Source: Acidovorax sp. Leaf78 (GTDB lineage: Bacteria > Pseudomonadota > Gammaproteobacteria > Burkholderiales > Burkholderiaceae_C). From it: a stretch of 64,000 nucleotides of DNA. Within the stretch, counting starts at the first letter, position 1; every line of letters begins with the position of its first letter. Below are positions 8,156 to 16,704 of the stretch, piece by piece. Position numbers and translations under genes: made by a program. The notes below the pieces were generated by a model. It was not told the origin of the DNA, did not search any database, and saw only the letters and a list, made by a program, of their open reading frames with translations. The DNA lies in NCBI RefSeq assembly GCF_001422735.1, contig NZ_LMLZ01000020.1:773-64772 (forward strand). The letters are read 5' to 3'.

Positions 8156-8677
8156 CTATTTTGCCCAAGACATTGCTTTGAGAGATGAAATATCATTTTC
8201 CGGCAAGTTAACGACCCGCAGCCCTGCCATCCCTATCGAACCTACGTAGAACTCTACCGACCCAGCGACGGCAACATACTGCGCATGCGAAATATTACCA
8301 AAGTCAATTTCTAAGAAATTTTTCGCTAACCCTACCGAAAAATTCTGCTTAATATCGAAGCGCTGCGCACCGAATGGCCCATGGAGATCTTCTGGCAATC
8401 GAATAATTGGCAGCCCCTCTCTCTTCGATAAATTTTCTTTCGCTCTCGGTTCATGAATTGCATCCACGGAAGTCAGATTGAAGCCGCGAACTGCCATTGC
8501 AGATGGTTCGATCAAAAGTTCGAGCAATGAGGTATCAAAATTGCCTAGTCGCAAGTAATTAACACCGAGTGCCCCTTCGTAACTGCGAAAACGAAGCGGA
8601 ATGTATTCATCGACCTCAATTCTGCACACATTGAGAGATGGTTGATATAAGCCGTATACTGTTATATATGTTGTCAT
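8156..8677 (-). CDS. Presumed immunity protein of the second RHS cassette
   Basis: A 173-residue protein beginning MTTYITVYGLYQPSLNVCR, with no signal peptide or membrane segment. I do not recognise its family; the sequence suggests a mainly beta structure (SYEGALGVNYLRLGNFD, then VGSIGMAGLRVVNLPEND). Its ATG overlaps the stop of the upstream toxin gene in an ATGA, so it should be translationally coupled to it. Coding GC is clearly lower than in the RHS shell, as is usual for swapped toxin-immunity ends. The role as the cognate antitoxin is inferred from position, coupling and composition. The 24 residues upstream of this Met in the open frame are ignored because they lie inside the toxin gene. 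Confidence 0.7.
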   Translation of the reverse strand: MTTYITVYGLYQPSLNVCRIEVDEYIPLRFRSYEGALGVNYLRLGNFDTSLLELLIEPSAMAVRGFNLTSVDAIHEPRAKENLSKREGLPIIRLPEDLHGPFGAQRFDIKQNFSVGLAKNFLEIDFGNISHAQYVAVAGSVEFYVGSIGMAGLRVVNLPENDISSLKAMSWAK

Positions 8678-9624
8678 TTTACTGGCAGTGCATGAATTAG
8701 CGCAGGTAGTTGCCCCTCCGCTCTGGGGGCGGCAAATTTCAATTCCCATCCCCCGACAGTTAATAGTCGGTCAAATGTCATTCCACCAGCTGTCGCCGCT
8801 TCCACCGCAGACTGAAGGCTTTTTAATTGTTGTTGAATTCCTATCTTAACTAAATCGACACCTACCCCTCTATTTGCCATGGAAATTGCATATTCCGCCA
8901 AATGTTCAGTCGCGTTGCCGTGCACCCAAACCCAGCTGTTCCCCGCAGCTAGCTCAAATGACCTTGGAATGGATGTCCCGGACCAAACAACCTGTGTTGC
9001 CTTCATTGAATCCCAGACTGTCGCGGCCCCCCTAACGCCGACACCCGCTGCTTGCGCCCCTTTGATGGTAGCTGCTCCAGGCCCACCTGCGACCATCAAG
9101 ACGAATTTTGCAGACTCCCATGCTAAACCTGTCAAATACTCGTTGGGATTGAAATTCGGGTAGACATTTACCGATACTGACTGCCTCCCATCCGGATCTA
9201 CAAATTTGTATGGATTGTTGTTTGCATACGCATACCGGTTGAAACTGTGCGGCTGCTCTGGGGCCATCTCAACGGGGTCGATGCCCGTAAATCGCCCCAG
9301 CAAGGGCATGTAGTACCGAGCCCCCATGTACGACAGCTGCGTCTCCGGGTCATAGGCCTTGCCGGTGAACCACAGTTTGTTGCCACTGCTGGCCGGGTCC
9401 GCCATCTGGCGGTAACCATAGGGCAGGTAGTTCTCCTTCCATACCACAGCGCCCGCAGCGTCGGTGGCCAGCATCGGGGTGCCGGCAATATCGTTGTGAA
9501 AGTACGTGACGGTCTGCGCAGAAGCAGTGCCGAGGGTGCCGACTACCAGGGTGAGCAGCAGTGCCAGGCGCGCCACGAATCGATAAACAGAAGTTCGCAT
9601 AGCGGTGTTCAGCGTCGTGATCAT
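8674..9624 (-). CDS. Secreted RHS-core protein with variable C-terminal toxin domain
   Basis: The 316-residue product starts with a clear signal peptide (MITTLNTAMRTSVYRFVARL, a hydrophobic run, then TASAQ). The RHS-associated core follows directly: FHNDIAGTPMLATD, PYGYR, FTGKAYDPETQLSYMGARYY, GRFTGIDPVEM and FVDPDGR. The last 170 or so residues are variable and end GGWELKFAAPRAEGQLPALIHA, which I cannot assign to a known toxin family. Normally this core is the 3' end of one long RHS gene. Here it is a separate gene whose ATG overlaps the stop of the YD-repeat gene (ATGA) and which has its own export signal. The immunity gene overlaps its stop in the same way. A toxin role is inferred from architecture. 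Confidence 0.85.
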   Translation of the reverse strand: MITTLNTAMRTSVYRFVARLALLLTLVVGTLGTASAQTVTYFHNDIAGTPMLATDAAGAVVWKENYLPYGYRQMADPASSGNKLWFTGKAYDPETQLSYMGARYYMPLLGRFTGIDPVEMAPEQPHSFNRYAYANNNPYKFVDPDGRQSVSVNVYPNFNPNEYLTGLAWESAKFVLMVAGGPGAATIKGAQAAGVGVRGAATVWDSMKATQVVWSGTSIPRSFELAAGNSWVWVHGNATEHLAEYAISMANRGVGVDLVKIGIQQQLKSLQSAVEAATAGGMTFDRLLTVGGWELKFAAPRAEGQLPALIHALPVK

Positions 9625-12600
9625 TGTGCGGACTCCTTCTGGGCGATGCGCTTGCCGTTGAGGTAGATGTATTCCACCAGCTTGCCGGGCACGCCGGGCG
9701 TGTATTCCGCCAGCAGGTTGCCGTGCACGCCGTGGAACTCGTAGGTCTTCACGCCTGCCTTGGTGACCGATGTCCGCTTCTGGTCGCCGTCGTAGGCGTA
9801 CTGGATGCTGGTGGCGGGCGTGGAGCAGTTCACGCACGTGAGGTTGGGCACGGAGTCGTAGGTATAGGTGCGGCCCGACCCACTCGCGATGTTGCCTAAA
9901 GAGTCGTAGGTGAACGTCGTCGACAGCGTATTGGGTGTCGCCGTAAGTGCGCTCAGGCGGTTGTCGCTGTTGTACTGATAGTTCAACTGCTCACCATCGA
10001 AAGTCTGGCGGGTGATGTTGCCAACACCGTTGTACGTGATGGCGCCGGAGCCGCCTCCGAAGGACATGGTGGTCAGGCGATCCATGCTGTCGTAGCCAAG
10101 GGTGCGGCTGTAGCTGTCGTCGCTGGTGTCGCTGATCCGGGTCAGGTTGCCCACGTCATCGTAGGTATAGGCCGCATTGGTGAACAATGAACCCGAGCGC
10201 GACGTTCTGAACGAACTGGGCCACAAGCGAGAGTTCTGGCCGTATTCCGATTGCGTGCCGTTCGCATACGTGATGCTGCGCAGCTGTCCCGACGGCCAGT
10301 AGGACACCGATGTCGCATACCCCGACACGGCCGTCGGCCTGCCCAAGGTGTTGACCGAGTAGTTCACCGTGGTGCCCGAGCGCGGGTAGGTGACGGAGGT
10401 CAACTGGTCGTTGCCGTTGTACCCATACTCTGCCCGCCAGCTCACTGCACCAGCATCCAGTTCTTCCTTGGTGAGATTGCCGTTGCCGTCGTAGGTGAAG
10501 TCCCGGGTCGCCTCCGAGGAAGTAGTTCTGAGCAGTCGATGACGCCGGTCGTAGGTATGTGAAACCGAGGGGGCTGAGCCTGGGTAATTGATGGTGCTCA
10601 AGCGGTTCTGGCTGTCGTACGAATACGAGATCGAGCCGGCCGAGCCCACGCTCTTGGAGGTCATGTTCCCTGCAGCATCGCGCCCAAAGGTGGTTGTGCC
10701 GGTCTCTGGGTGAGTCGCCGATGTCAGGTAGCCATTGCTGTTGTAGCCAAAACTGCGTGTCCAGCCATCCTGGGTCGCAGAGGTGATGAGATCCTTGTTG
10801 TTGCGGTCATAGCGCACGCTGGAACTGCTGTCCGGTGTGGACACTTCCATCAAGAAGGTCCTGTCAGGATCACCGTATGCGCGGTACGAGTAGCTGGTGG
10901 AATAGTTGCGCTCGTTTCTCACCGTCTTGGAGCCCGAGCCATACGAGATGGACTGCGTTGAACCGTCTGCGTTGCGGACCTCCTCCAGCCGATTGAGCAT
11001 GTCGTAGCGGTAGGTCTGGCCCGATGAGCTGTCAGGGTCTGATGTGAAGGTGATACGCCCCAACGCATCCACTGTGTAGCTTCTGGAAATGCCGCCTCGG
11101 GTGACGCCCGTGACCCGGCCAAAGCTGTCGTACGAGGTGGTCTCGGACAGCGATCCCCGCGTGACTTGCCGGCTGGTGGCCGAGTAGCTGATGCTGATGC
11201 TGTTCCCTATCGGAAAATCGATCGACGTGAGCCGGTTGAGATCGTCGTACCCGTAGCGGGTCGTGCGGCTGTTGCCGTCAGTCTCCGAGGTCACGTTGCC
11301 AGCATCGCTGACTTGGCGTGAGATCGAAATGCTTTCGGGCTGCGTCTCGCTTTGCGGCACTCCACGCATGTAGTTCGAGTACCGGTGTGTCAGCGAACGG
11401 GGCAAGGTCGTGCTGCTCACGTTGCCTTCTCCGTCGTAAGTGCGGCTGACGGAGACGCCGTCTTTGGTCTCGTTGGTCAGATTGCCTGAACTGTCGAAAT
11501 CGCGGCTGACCGAGTGCCCGGCGGAACTTTCGTTCTCAGGCTGCTTGATGATCCACTTGGAGGTGTTGGTGTAGTAGCTGATGGTGGTCGTTCGACTGCC
11601 ACCGTTGGGCCCGGACTCGGACACCGTGCGAGGATTTCCGTAGTTGTCGAAGTTGCTGAACGTGGTGCGGTAGGTTGCACCATTGCGGGTGATGGTCTTT
11701 TGCGCCAGCAGTGGCGCGTTGGTCTGCAGATAGTCAATTTTGGTCAGAAAAGCACCGGGCCGAAAATACGTCTCGTTGGAGATGGTCTGCTTTTCCCACA
11801 CGTATTGCTCCACCTGCTCCGAGCCGATGCGCTTCTCGGCCAGAAGCCCCACCTTCCAGACACTTCCAGAGCCAGCATATCCCGGGCCGAAGTGCTTGTA
11901 GACGATGCTTCCAGCGGGTGTCGATACCGTGGTGGTGTCCAGCGAGCCCGTTCCCCCGGGCGCGTAGCTGAAAGTCCAGGTCCCGCCCGTGCTCATGGTC
12001 TTTCTGCTGACCACGTTGGAGCGGCTCGCGGGGTTGGATTGCGAGTCGAAGTACTCGAAGTCATACGAGTAACTGATAGTCCCACCTTGAGGCGTCTTCG
12101 CGGAGCGCATCAGGTAGCTGCCCGCCGACGTTCCGTTGTTGCCGTTGTACTCGTACGTCCAGTCGTTGTTGTCGGGGCGCACCACGCGGGTGAGCTGGTA
12201 AATACCGCTGATGCCTGAAGCTTGATAGCTGTACTGGTAGGTCTGGCCCGCACCCGTGATGGAGCGGATACGCGGTATCGCACTGCCCGCGCCGTCGTAG
12301 CTGAAGGTCAGTGAGCGCCCGTCGCTGGTCGTTACGGTGCGGATCTCCGAGCTGCTGGCCGAGGCGTAATTGATGGTGATGGAATTGCCATTGCGGTCCG
12401 TGATCTTCTTGGTGTGCCACTCGTACACCGGCGACGAGGTAGACGAAAAGCCCAGAGCCTGCGTCATCTGGTACTCCACCCCGTCCGGCGATGTAACGAT
12501 GAGACCATCACCACCCGGGTTGCAGTCAGCCCGCCAGCGCTGTGTGGTCAGCGCCATGGGGGAGTTCTGGTTGGTGAAGGTGAGCAACTGACGGCTTCCG

Positions 12601-13004
12601 TCCGGCAACTCCAGCACTGGGTTCTCGGCGACTGTTTCCACGTTCTTGTTGAAGCACGGAAAGCCTTCGCGGGCTTTGAGGATGCGGCCGAAGTGAATGG
12701 TCCAACCCCACCCAGCCGTGGTTCTGGGCTGGCCGGCGCTGGCCGGGTCGACGTTGCTGCTGTTGTATGAGCGGATGACTTTGAGGTCCAAGCCGCCATT
12801 GCCCGGAATTCGGATGTCCACGTAGTGCCGCTGCAGCGAACCGGTGAAGGGGTCGATGCTTTCGTGGTGGCTTTGATTGACCGCGTCGCGGTTGGGCTGG
12901 ATCCCGGGCTCCTTATAGAAGTCGGGGATGACCTCCTGGGCTTGCGCTGCGCTGGCGGCAGCGATCAAGGCGAAGCTGATTCGCCGAAGGGTTGGATTTG
13001 ACAC
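9621..13004 (-). CDS. Exported YD-repeat (RHS shell) protein lacking the terminal core
   Basis: The 1127-residue protein starts at a GTG preceded by GGGAGGAG at good spacing. The N terminus (SNPTLRRISFALIAAASAAQAQE) is a signal peptide. An N-terminal domain (IDPFTGSLQRHYVDIRIPG, GLDLKVIRSYNS, WTIHFGRI) is like that of secreted RHS and wall-associated proteins. Dozens of YD repeats follow. The gene ends YEFHGVHGNLLAEYTPGVP then YLNGKRIAQKESAQ, just where an ordinary RHS protein would continue into the FHND...G core. That core is in the next gene, overlapping by ATGA. The pair therefore looks like a split RHS toxin in which shell and core-toxin are exported separately. A longer frame begins at a GTG at 13037 but has no ribosome site. 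Confidence 0.9.
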   Translation of the reverse strand: MSNPTLRRISFALIAAASAAQAQEVIPDFYKEPGIQPNRDAVNQSHHESIDPFTGSLQRHYVDIRIPGNGGLDLKVIRSYNSSNVDPASAGQPRTTAGWGWTIHFGRILKAREGFPCFNKNVETVAENPVLELPDGSRQLLTFTNQNSPMALTTQRWRADCNPGGDGLIVTSPDGVEYQMTQALGFSSTSSPVYEWHTKKITDRNGNSITINYASASSSEIRTVTTSDGRSLTFSYDGAGSAIPRIRSITGAGQTYQYSYQASGISGIYQLTRVVRPDNNDWTYEYNGNNGTSAGSYLMRSAKTPQGGTISYSYDFEYFDSQSNPASRSNVVSRKTMSTGGTWTFSYAPGGTGSLDTTTVSTPAGSIVYKHFGPGYAGSGSVWKVGLLAEKRIGSEQVEQYVWEKQTISNETYFRPGAFLTKIDYLQTNAPLLAQKTITRNGATYRTTFSNFDNYGNPRTVSESGPNGGSRTTTISYYTNTSKWIIKQPENESSAGHSVSRDFDSSGNLTNETKDGVSVSRTYDGEGNVSSTTLPRSLTHRYSNYMRGVPQSETQPESISISRQVSDAGNVTSETDGNSRTTRYGYDDLNRLTSIDFPIGNSISISYSATSRQVTRGSLSETTSYDSFGRVTGVTRGGISRSYTVDALGRITFTSDPDSSSGQTYRYDMLNRLEEVRNADGSTQSISYGSGSKTVRNERNYSTSYSYRAYGDPDRTFLMEVSTPDSSSSVRYDRNNKDLITSATQDGWTRSFGYNSNGYLTSATHPETGTTTFGRDAAGNMTSKSVGSAGSISYSYDSQNRLSTINYPGSAPSVSHTYDRRHRLLRTTSSEATRDFTYDGNGNLTKEELDAGAVSWRAEYGYNGNDQLTSVTYPRSGTTVNYSVNTLGRPTAVSGYATSVSYWPSGQLRSITYANGTQSEYGQNSRLWPSSFRTSRSGSLFTNAAYTYDDVGNLTRISDTSDDSYSRTLGYDSMDRLTTMSFGGGSGAITYNGVGNITRQTFDGEQLNYQYNSDNRLSALTATPNTLSTTFTYDSLGNIASGSGRTYTYDSVPNLTCVNCSTPATSIQYAYDGDQKRTSVTKAGVKTYEFHGVHGNLLAEYTPGVPGKLVEYIYLNGKRIAQKESAQ

Positions 13005-13808
13005 TGGGCTCTCCTCCCGTTGAAGGTGATAAATCACTCAGCAAGCACATGCCTGGGGCGGCCTCACATGTGCTCACGTCTTGTCGCAATCTATCTCTTC
13101 AATATCTACCAGCGATGAAAACCTTAAAAACTACCTATGTGGTCTTATGCATAAGTTGACCGGAGAAGTCAATTTGCTTTTGTAGCGCGCAAATTTTCAC
13201 CAGTATTCGGCGGAATCGTATTGTTTAGGGAAAGCAAAATGCAAATTAGTATCAGTGGCGAAGGTTGATTGCTGTTTTGCACACAACCTATTTGCTTTTG
13301 AATGTGACAATAATTCGAAATTTGCAACAAACGAAACGATTCAATTTGCTGTGGTGTATGGCGAAGTTAATTTGTAAACATTAATTTGTTTTGCAACTAA
13401 ACGATTCCAAAATCTCACATGTGTTAGTGGTGAGGATATGGCACCAATAAGCACAATCATGCAGTAAGTGAACACTTCGGCATACTTTCACTCACAAACA
13501 GCCCTTTTCAGAAACCATTGAAGCTTGCTTAATACAAATCAATCGCAATGGGTGGCTAGGCGGTGTTTTCTAAGGATACCTATCAAAAATGATATTGCAT
13601 CAGTTGCGGCTGCTGCATTATTTGCCGGTTATTGCGATTGCGCGCGTGAATAAGGATGAGGGATCTGCGACGTCTCGCGATGGAGCTGTCCTTGCACATT
13701 GCAAGTGAACCCTGCTGAAGTTCCACTGATGCAGATGAAACACCTTATTTACCGCATTGCTTGCCTTGCTGAAGTACCGACCTTGACCTCAACCAGGAGA
13801 TTTTTCGC
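13005..13808. promoter_or_regulatory. AT-rich intergenic spacer between the divergent RHS cassette and an exported protein
   Basis: No gene was found in these 800 bases. GC falls well below that of the flanks. The motif ATTTGCTTTTG occurs at about 13170 and 13291, with related forms ATTTGCTGTGG and ATTTGTTTTGC at about 13345 and 13386. The region must hold the promoters of the RHS cassette (- strand) and of the 13809 gene (+ strand). Low GC and repeated A/T-rich words would suit silencing by an H-NS/MvaT-type protein, but this is inference. Confidence 0.45.
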
Positions 13809-14801
13809 ATGAAGCACATATTCCTTTCGGTGGCACTGCTCGCATCCGTGGCTGCGTCGGCCCAGGAGTTCGAGAAGGACAACGGTGTCATCCGCATCAA
13901 ACTGAACGAGGCCATAGCGCCCTACGGAACCAACTCGCCGATGATCACGAACATGTGGATCGCCGGCCGCAAGGTGGTGCCCCACGACAACGCCGGCGCA
14001 GACTTTCAGATGACAAGCCGCAGTAGCCAAGGCAACAACTACAACCCGACGCAGGGTGGTGATTGCGCAGGGCGCACCTCAGTGCTGACGGGCTCGATTC
14101 CGAATTGGAATGGCGCCCAGCTCGGAACCCCGGCCAGCAACGGCATCCTGCTCGGAATCGATCCACTGCTCTATGACGAACCGGGCCTCTCCGGTACCTG
14201 CAATGGCGGGCAGCCAGGCGTGGCTCCGTACGACATGGCATTCGGCGTGACGTTGGGCGACGGCGTTGCGGTGCCGCGCGAAGCGATGGTCGTGGACATG
14301 TCGATTCGCAAGGACGGCCCGGCATCTCCTGACCTGGTCAAAGCCCTGTCGGAACTGCCGGTTGCTTTTGTGGATGCCAACTTCTTGCGCTATGCCTACT
14401 ACAGCGTCGACGGAGTGAATTTTCAGCAACTGCAAGGTTCCACCGGGGTCAGTCTCAGCCACGACATCAAGCAGTGGGTCTGGAACGACAACTTCATCCG
14501 GGACGGCCATGCGATCGCGCTGTGTGACCGCGCTGACGCGGTCGAGCAGCCAGCTCAGGGCACATGCATGGCGTTCTATGCGCACGAATTCACCCGTGTC
14601 TACGCAAGCCGCCGCCAGGGGTCGCCGAACGAACTGGCGTTGATGTCCGTACTGGGTGACAACACAGCTGCACCCACCATCTCCGACACACAGTGGCACA
14701 CCGCACGCCGGTTGGTTGCCGTCGGCAATTTGTCGACTGTGGCTGCAGTAATTGGACATGCCGAGCAGAACTACCCTGCGTCTGGATGGGCGCGCTGGTA
14801 G
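13809..14801 (+). CDS. Exported protein of unknown function
   Basis: A 330-residue product with a textbook signal peptide, MKHIFLSVALLASVAASAQE, and a ribosome site CAGGAG before the ATG. The mature part has paired cysteines (GGDCAG, GTCNGG, ALCDRAD, GTCMAF) that could form disulfides and many Gly/Asn/Asp turns, suggesting a compact secreted beta-rich protein. I recognise no catalytic motif. The SGNH hydrolase gene starts 220 bases downstream on the same strand; both are exported, and they may belong together. Confidence 0.7.
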   Translation: MKHIFLSVALLASVAASAQEFEKDNGVIRIKLNEAIAPYGTNSPMITNMWIAGRKVVPHDNAGADFQMTSRSSQGNNYNPTQGGDCAGRTSVLTGSIPNWNGAQLGTPASNGILLGIDPLLYDEPGLSGTCNGGQPGVAPYDMAFGVTLGDGVAVPREAMVVDMSIRKDGPASPDLVKALSELPVAFVDANFLRYAYYSVDGVNFQQLQGSTGVSLSHDIKQWVWNDNFIRDGHAIALCDRADAVEQPAQGTCMAFYAHEFTRVYASRRQGSPNELALMSVLGDNTAAPTISDTQWHTARRLVAVGNLSTVAAVIGHAEQNYPASGWARW

Positions 14802-15021
14802 GACTGCGCTTGAACTCGATAAGCCCAGCCGCCGTGACGATATGTGGGTGGGCAACGTCCAATGACTTCACCGGATTGGCACCTGATCAAGTGCCATAAA
14901 CCGACATGACAAAAGTCGGTTTCGCCGCGGGCGGTGCGAAATGCAGTGAACTTTTCGTCCCGCTCAACTCCTGCACAGGCTCGCTCATCGCGTGCCGGCC
15001 AACCTCTTCTTAGAAACTATC

Positions 15022-15927
15022 ATGAACATCGTTCAACGTCGCCCCTCATTCCCCGCTCTGGCGCGTCTGGTCTTGACCGCCGCCGTGTCGGGCCTGCTCC
15101 TGGCTCATGGCAGCCTGCTGCACGCGCAAGTTATCGCCAAGAAGATCGCTGTCTACACCGACTCTATCGGGGACGGCGGTAACGTGGGTGGCAATGCCAC
15201 TACCGCTGCTGGCAACGGTAGTGGCCCTGTGTCCCAGTTCACCAGCTATCCGGCTCATGGCGCAAGCTCCAGCCTGTACGATCTGGCGTGGCGTATCTTC
15301 GGTGCCAGCGGCGCCTCCACTTACGATGCACAGCAGTTCGGGGGGTCCTCGCTTGTCGGCATGGTCAACGGCTACCGCATGGGTTTCGCCACCAACCCAC
15401 CCGCCAACGTGTCGGCATGGGGCGGCCTGACGCTGGTGCAGCACGCCGCAGCCATCCAAGCTGACACCGTAATCATCCACCTGGGTGGTAACGATGGCCC
15501 AGCAGAAGGTGTGCATACGCCGACCGACAAGCACAATATCGTGGCCTACCTGATCGGCACGATTGGCAAGCAACTGGCTGCAGAAGGTCGCCGCCTCGTA
15601 GTGATCGAAGCACCATACACGGTGCCTGAAGACACGGTTGCCGCCGCTCTCACCCTGCCGCCACCCGGCTGGACTTCGGCCCAGGTAGCGGCGCAGGTCT
15701 CCGCTTGGCAGACGTACTTCGCTGCGACTAACACCGGCATCGACGCTGGCGTCGCCGAAGTGAACGCCCATTACCCTGGCTTCGCCATCCGTTCCAACTA
15801 CTGGAGCGACGGCACCGTGGCAATGAACCCCGGCACGACCCACGAGGGACTGCATCCTACGCTTGCCACGCACTCGGCTATCGCCGCGGCGGTGGCTGCG
15901 GACGTGAAGGCGTTCCGGGGCTGGTAA
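15022..15927 (+). CDS. Exported SGNH/GDSL-type hydrolase
   Basis: The 301-residue protein has an N-terminal signal sequence ending ...GSLLHAQ. SGNH blocks are visible: block I around Ser48 (VYTDSIGDGG, with TDS in place of GDS), block III HLGGNDGP with Asn157, and block V HEGLHPT with His278. The residue three before that His is Glu275 where most families have Asp. Enzymes of this fold cleave esters of acyl or acetyl groups on lipids, sugars or polysaccharides; the substrate here is unknown. The Met at 15022 is chosen because it begins the signal peptide; an in-frame GTG at 14992 is possible. A UUCG-capped hairpin follows the stop. Confidence 0.8.
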   Translation: MNIVQRRPSFPALARLVLTAAVSGLLLAHGSLLHAQVIAKKIAVYTDSIGDGGNVGGNATTAAGNGSGPVSQFTSYPAHGASSSLYDLAWRIFGASGASTYDAQQFGGSSLVGMVNGYRMGFATNPPANVSAWGGLTLVQHAAAIQADTVIIHLGGNDGPAEGVHTPTDKHNIVAYLIGTIGKQLAAEGRRLVVIEAPYTVPEDTVAAALTLPPPGWTSAQVAAQVSAWQTYFAATNTGIDAGVAEVNAHYPGFAIRSNYWSDGTVAMNPGTTHEGLHPTLATHSAIAAAVAADVKAFRGW

Positions 15928-15931
15928 GCAT

Positions 15932-15947
15932 GAGGGCTTCGGCCCTC
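15932..15947 (+). terminator. GAGGGC-UUCG-GCCCTC hairpin after the hydrolase gene
   Basis: A 6-bp GC stem with a TTCG tetraloop begins 5 bases after the stop codon. The following bases (GTTGAG) are not a good T-run, so it may act as a 3' stabiliser as much as a terminator. Confidence 0.55.
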
Positions 15948-15972
15948 GTTGAGTGAACCATGGATCAGCTTC

Positions 15973-16212
15973 TCACGAGGCTGATCTGCAAGGGCTGGTT
16001 TGCATGGCGGGCTGAAGCAGACGATAAACCAGCAATCCGCGAGAGTTCGGAATTTGCCCATTGATGCGGAAGACGAACTCGTTGAGGTAGGCATCAAGAT
16101 GAGCGGGCTGAACAGCGCCGTCATGGGTTTCCAGAAGCCATCCCTGGACCAACGCCGCCACCTGTGAACGCCAGCCATGGTGGACGTGGGCTGGCTGCTC
16201 CGCATCCAGCAT
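15973..16212 (-). pseudogene. IS1595-type (ISXO2-like) transposase C-terminal remnant
   Basis: The reverse-strand frame contains VAALVQGWLLETHDGAVQPAHLDAYLNEFVFRIN and RGLLVYRLLQ, which matches the end of ISXO2-like transposases (WLLGTHxGAVxxxHLxxYLxEFxFRFN...RGxLFYRLL). Upstream catalytic parts (DDE/N) are missing in this frame, and neighbouring frames give only scraps. No inverted repeats were located. Confidence 0.75.
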
Positions 16213-16704
16213 GGCCAGGTCCTGGTTGTACCGCGCAATGCAGCGGCAGCGTTTTGATGACTCCGATCAACTCTTGCTACTCCGCGGCTCTGAAAGTCCG
16301 ACTGACACACCAGACCCACCAGTGACTCCTGCCGTAGTGCGGGCGGGGTATGCAGCGCCGCCACATCCCAGACATGTTGGCGCCTGTGACCCGACAGCGG
16401 TCTGCCGACCAGTCGGCCACCGCGCCGCCAAACTCGCGCGGCGCTTCTTGGGGCAGGTTGAGCCCCGCGCCAGCGATCAGATGATGTCGCAACGCGCTGA
16501 AGCGTGCAGCATGCTCCGATTCATCGGCTGGCGGAAGTACCCCGTCGTCTGTCCCGGGACGGGCCCATACTGGGAACGGTGATGACAGGTTGAGCTGCGA
16601 GCCGTTCCTTGAGCCCTCACAGGCCGGGTCACCATCACGCGCGACTCCCGGCCCCTGGCTGACGACGGTTTTTGTCACCCTGCATGCCGTGTCAGAATGA
16701 ATTT
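16213..16704. other. Gene-free stretch, likely eroded mobile-element sequence
   Basis: About 490 bases without a supportable gene between the transposase remnant and the hydrolase gene. Open frames on both strands show no family features. It forms the boundary between the accessory region and the conserved chromosomal part. Confidence 0.45.

Noticed and set aside
16277..16678. 133-codon reverse-strand frame upstream of the alpha/beta hydrolase
   Set aside because: No family features and irregular composition; taken as debris of mobile DNA.
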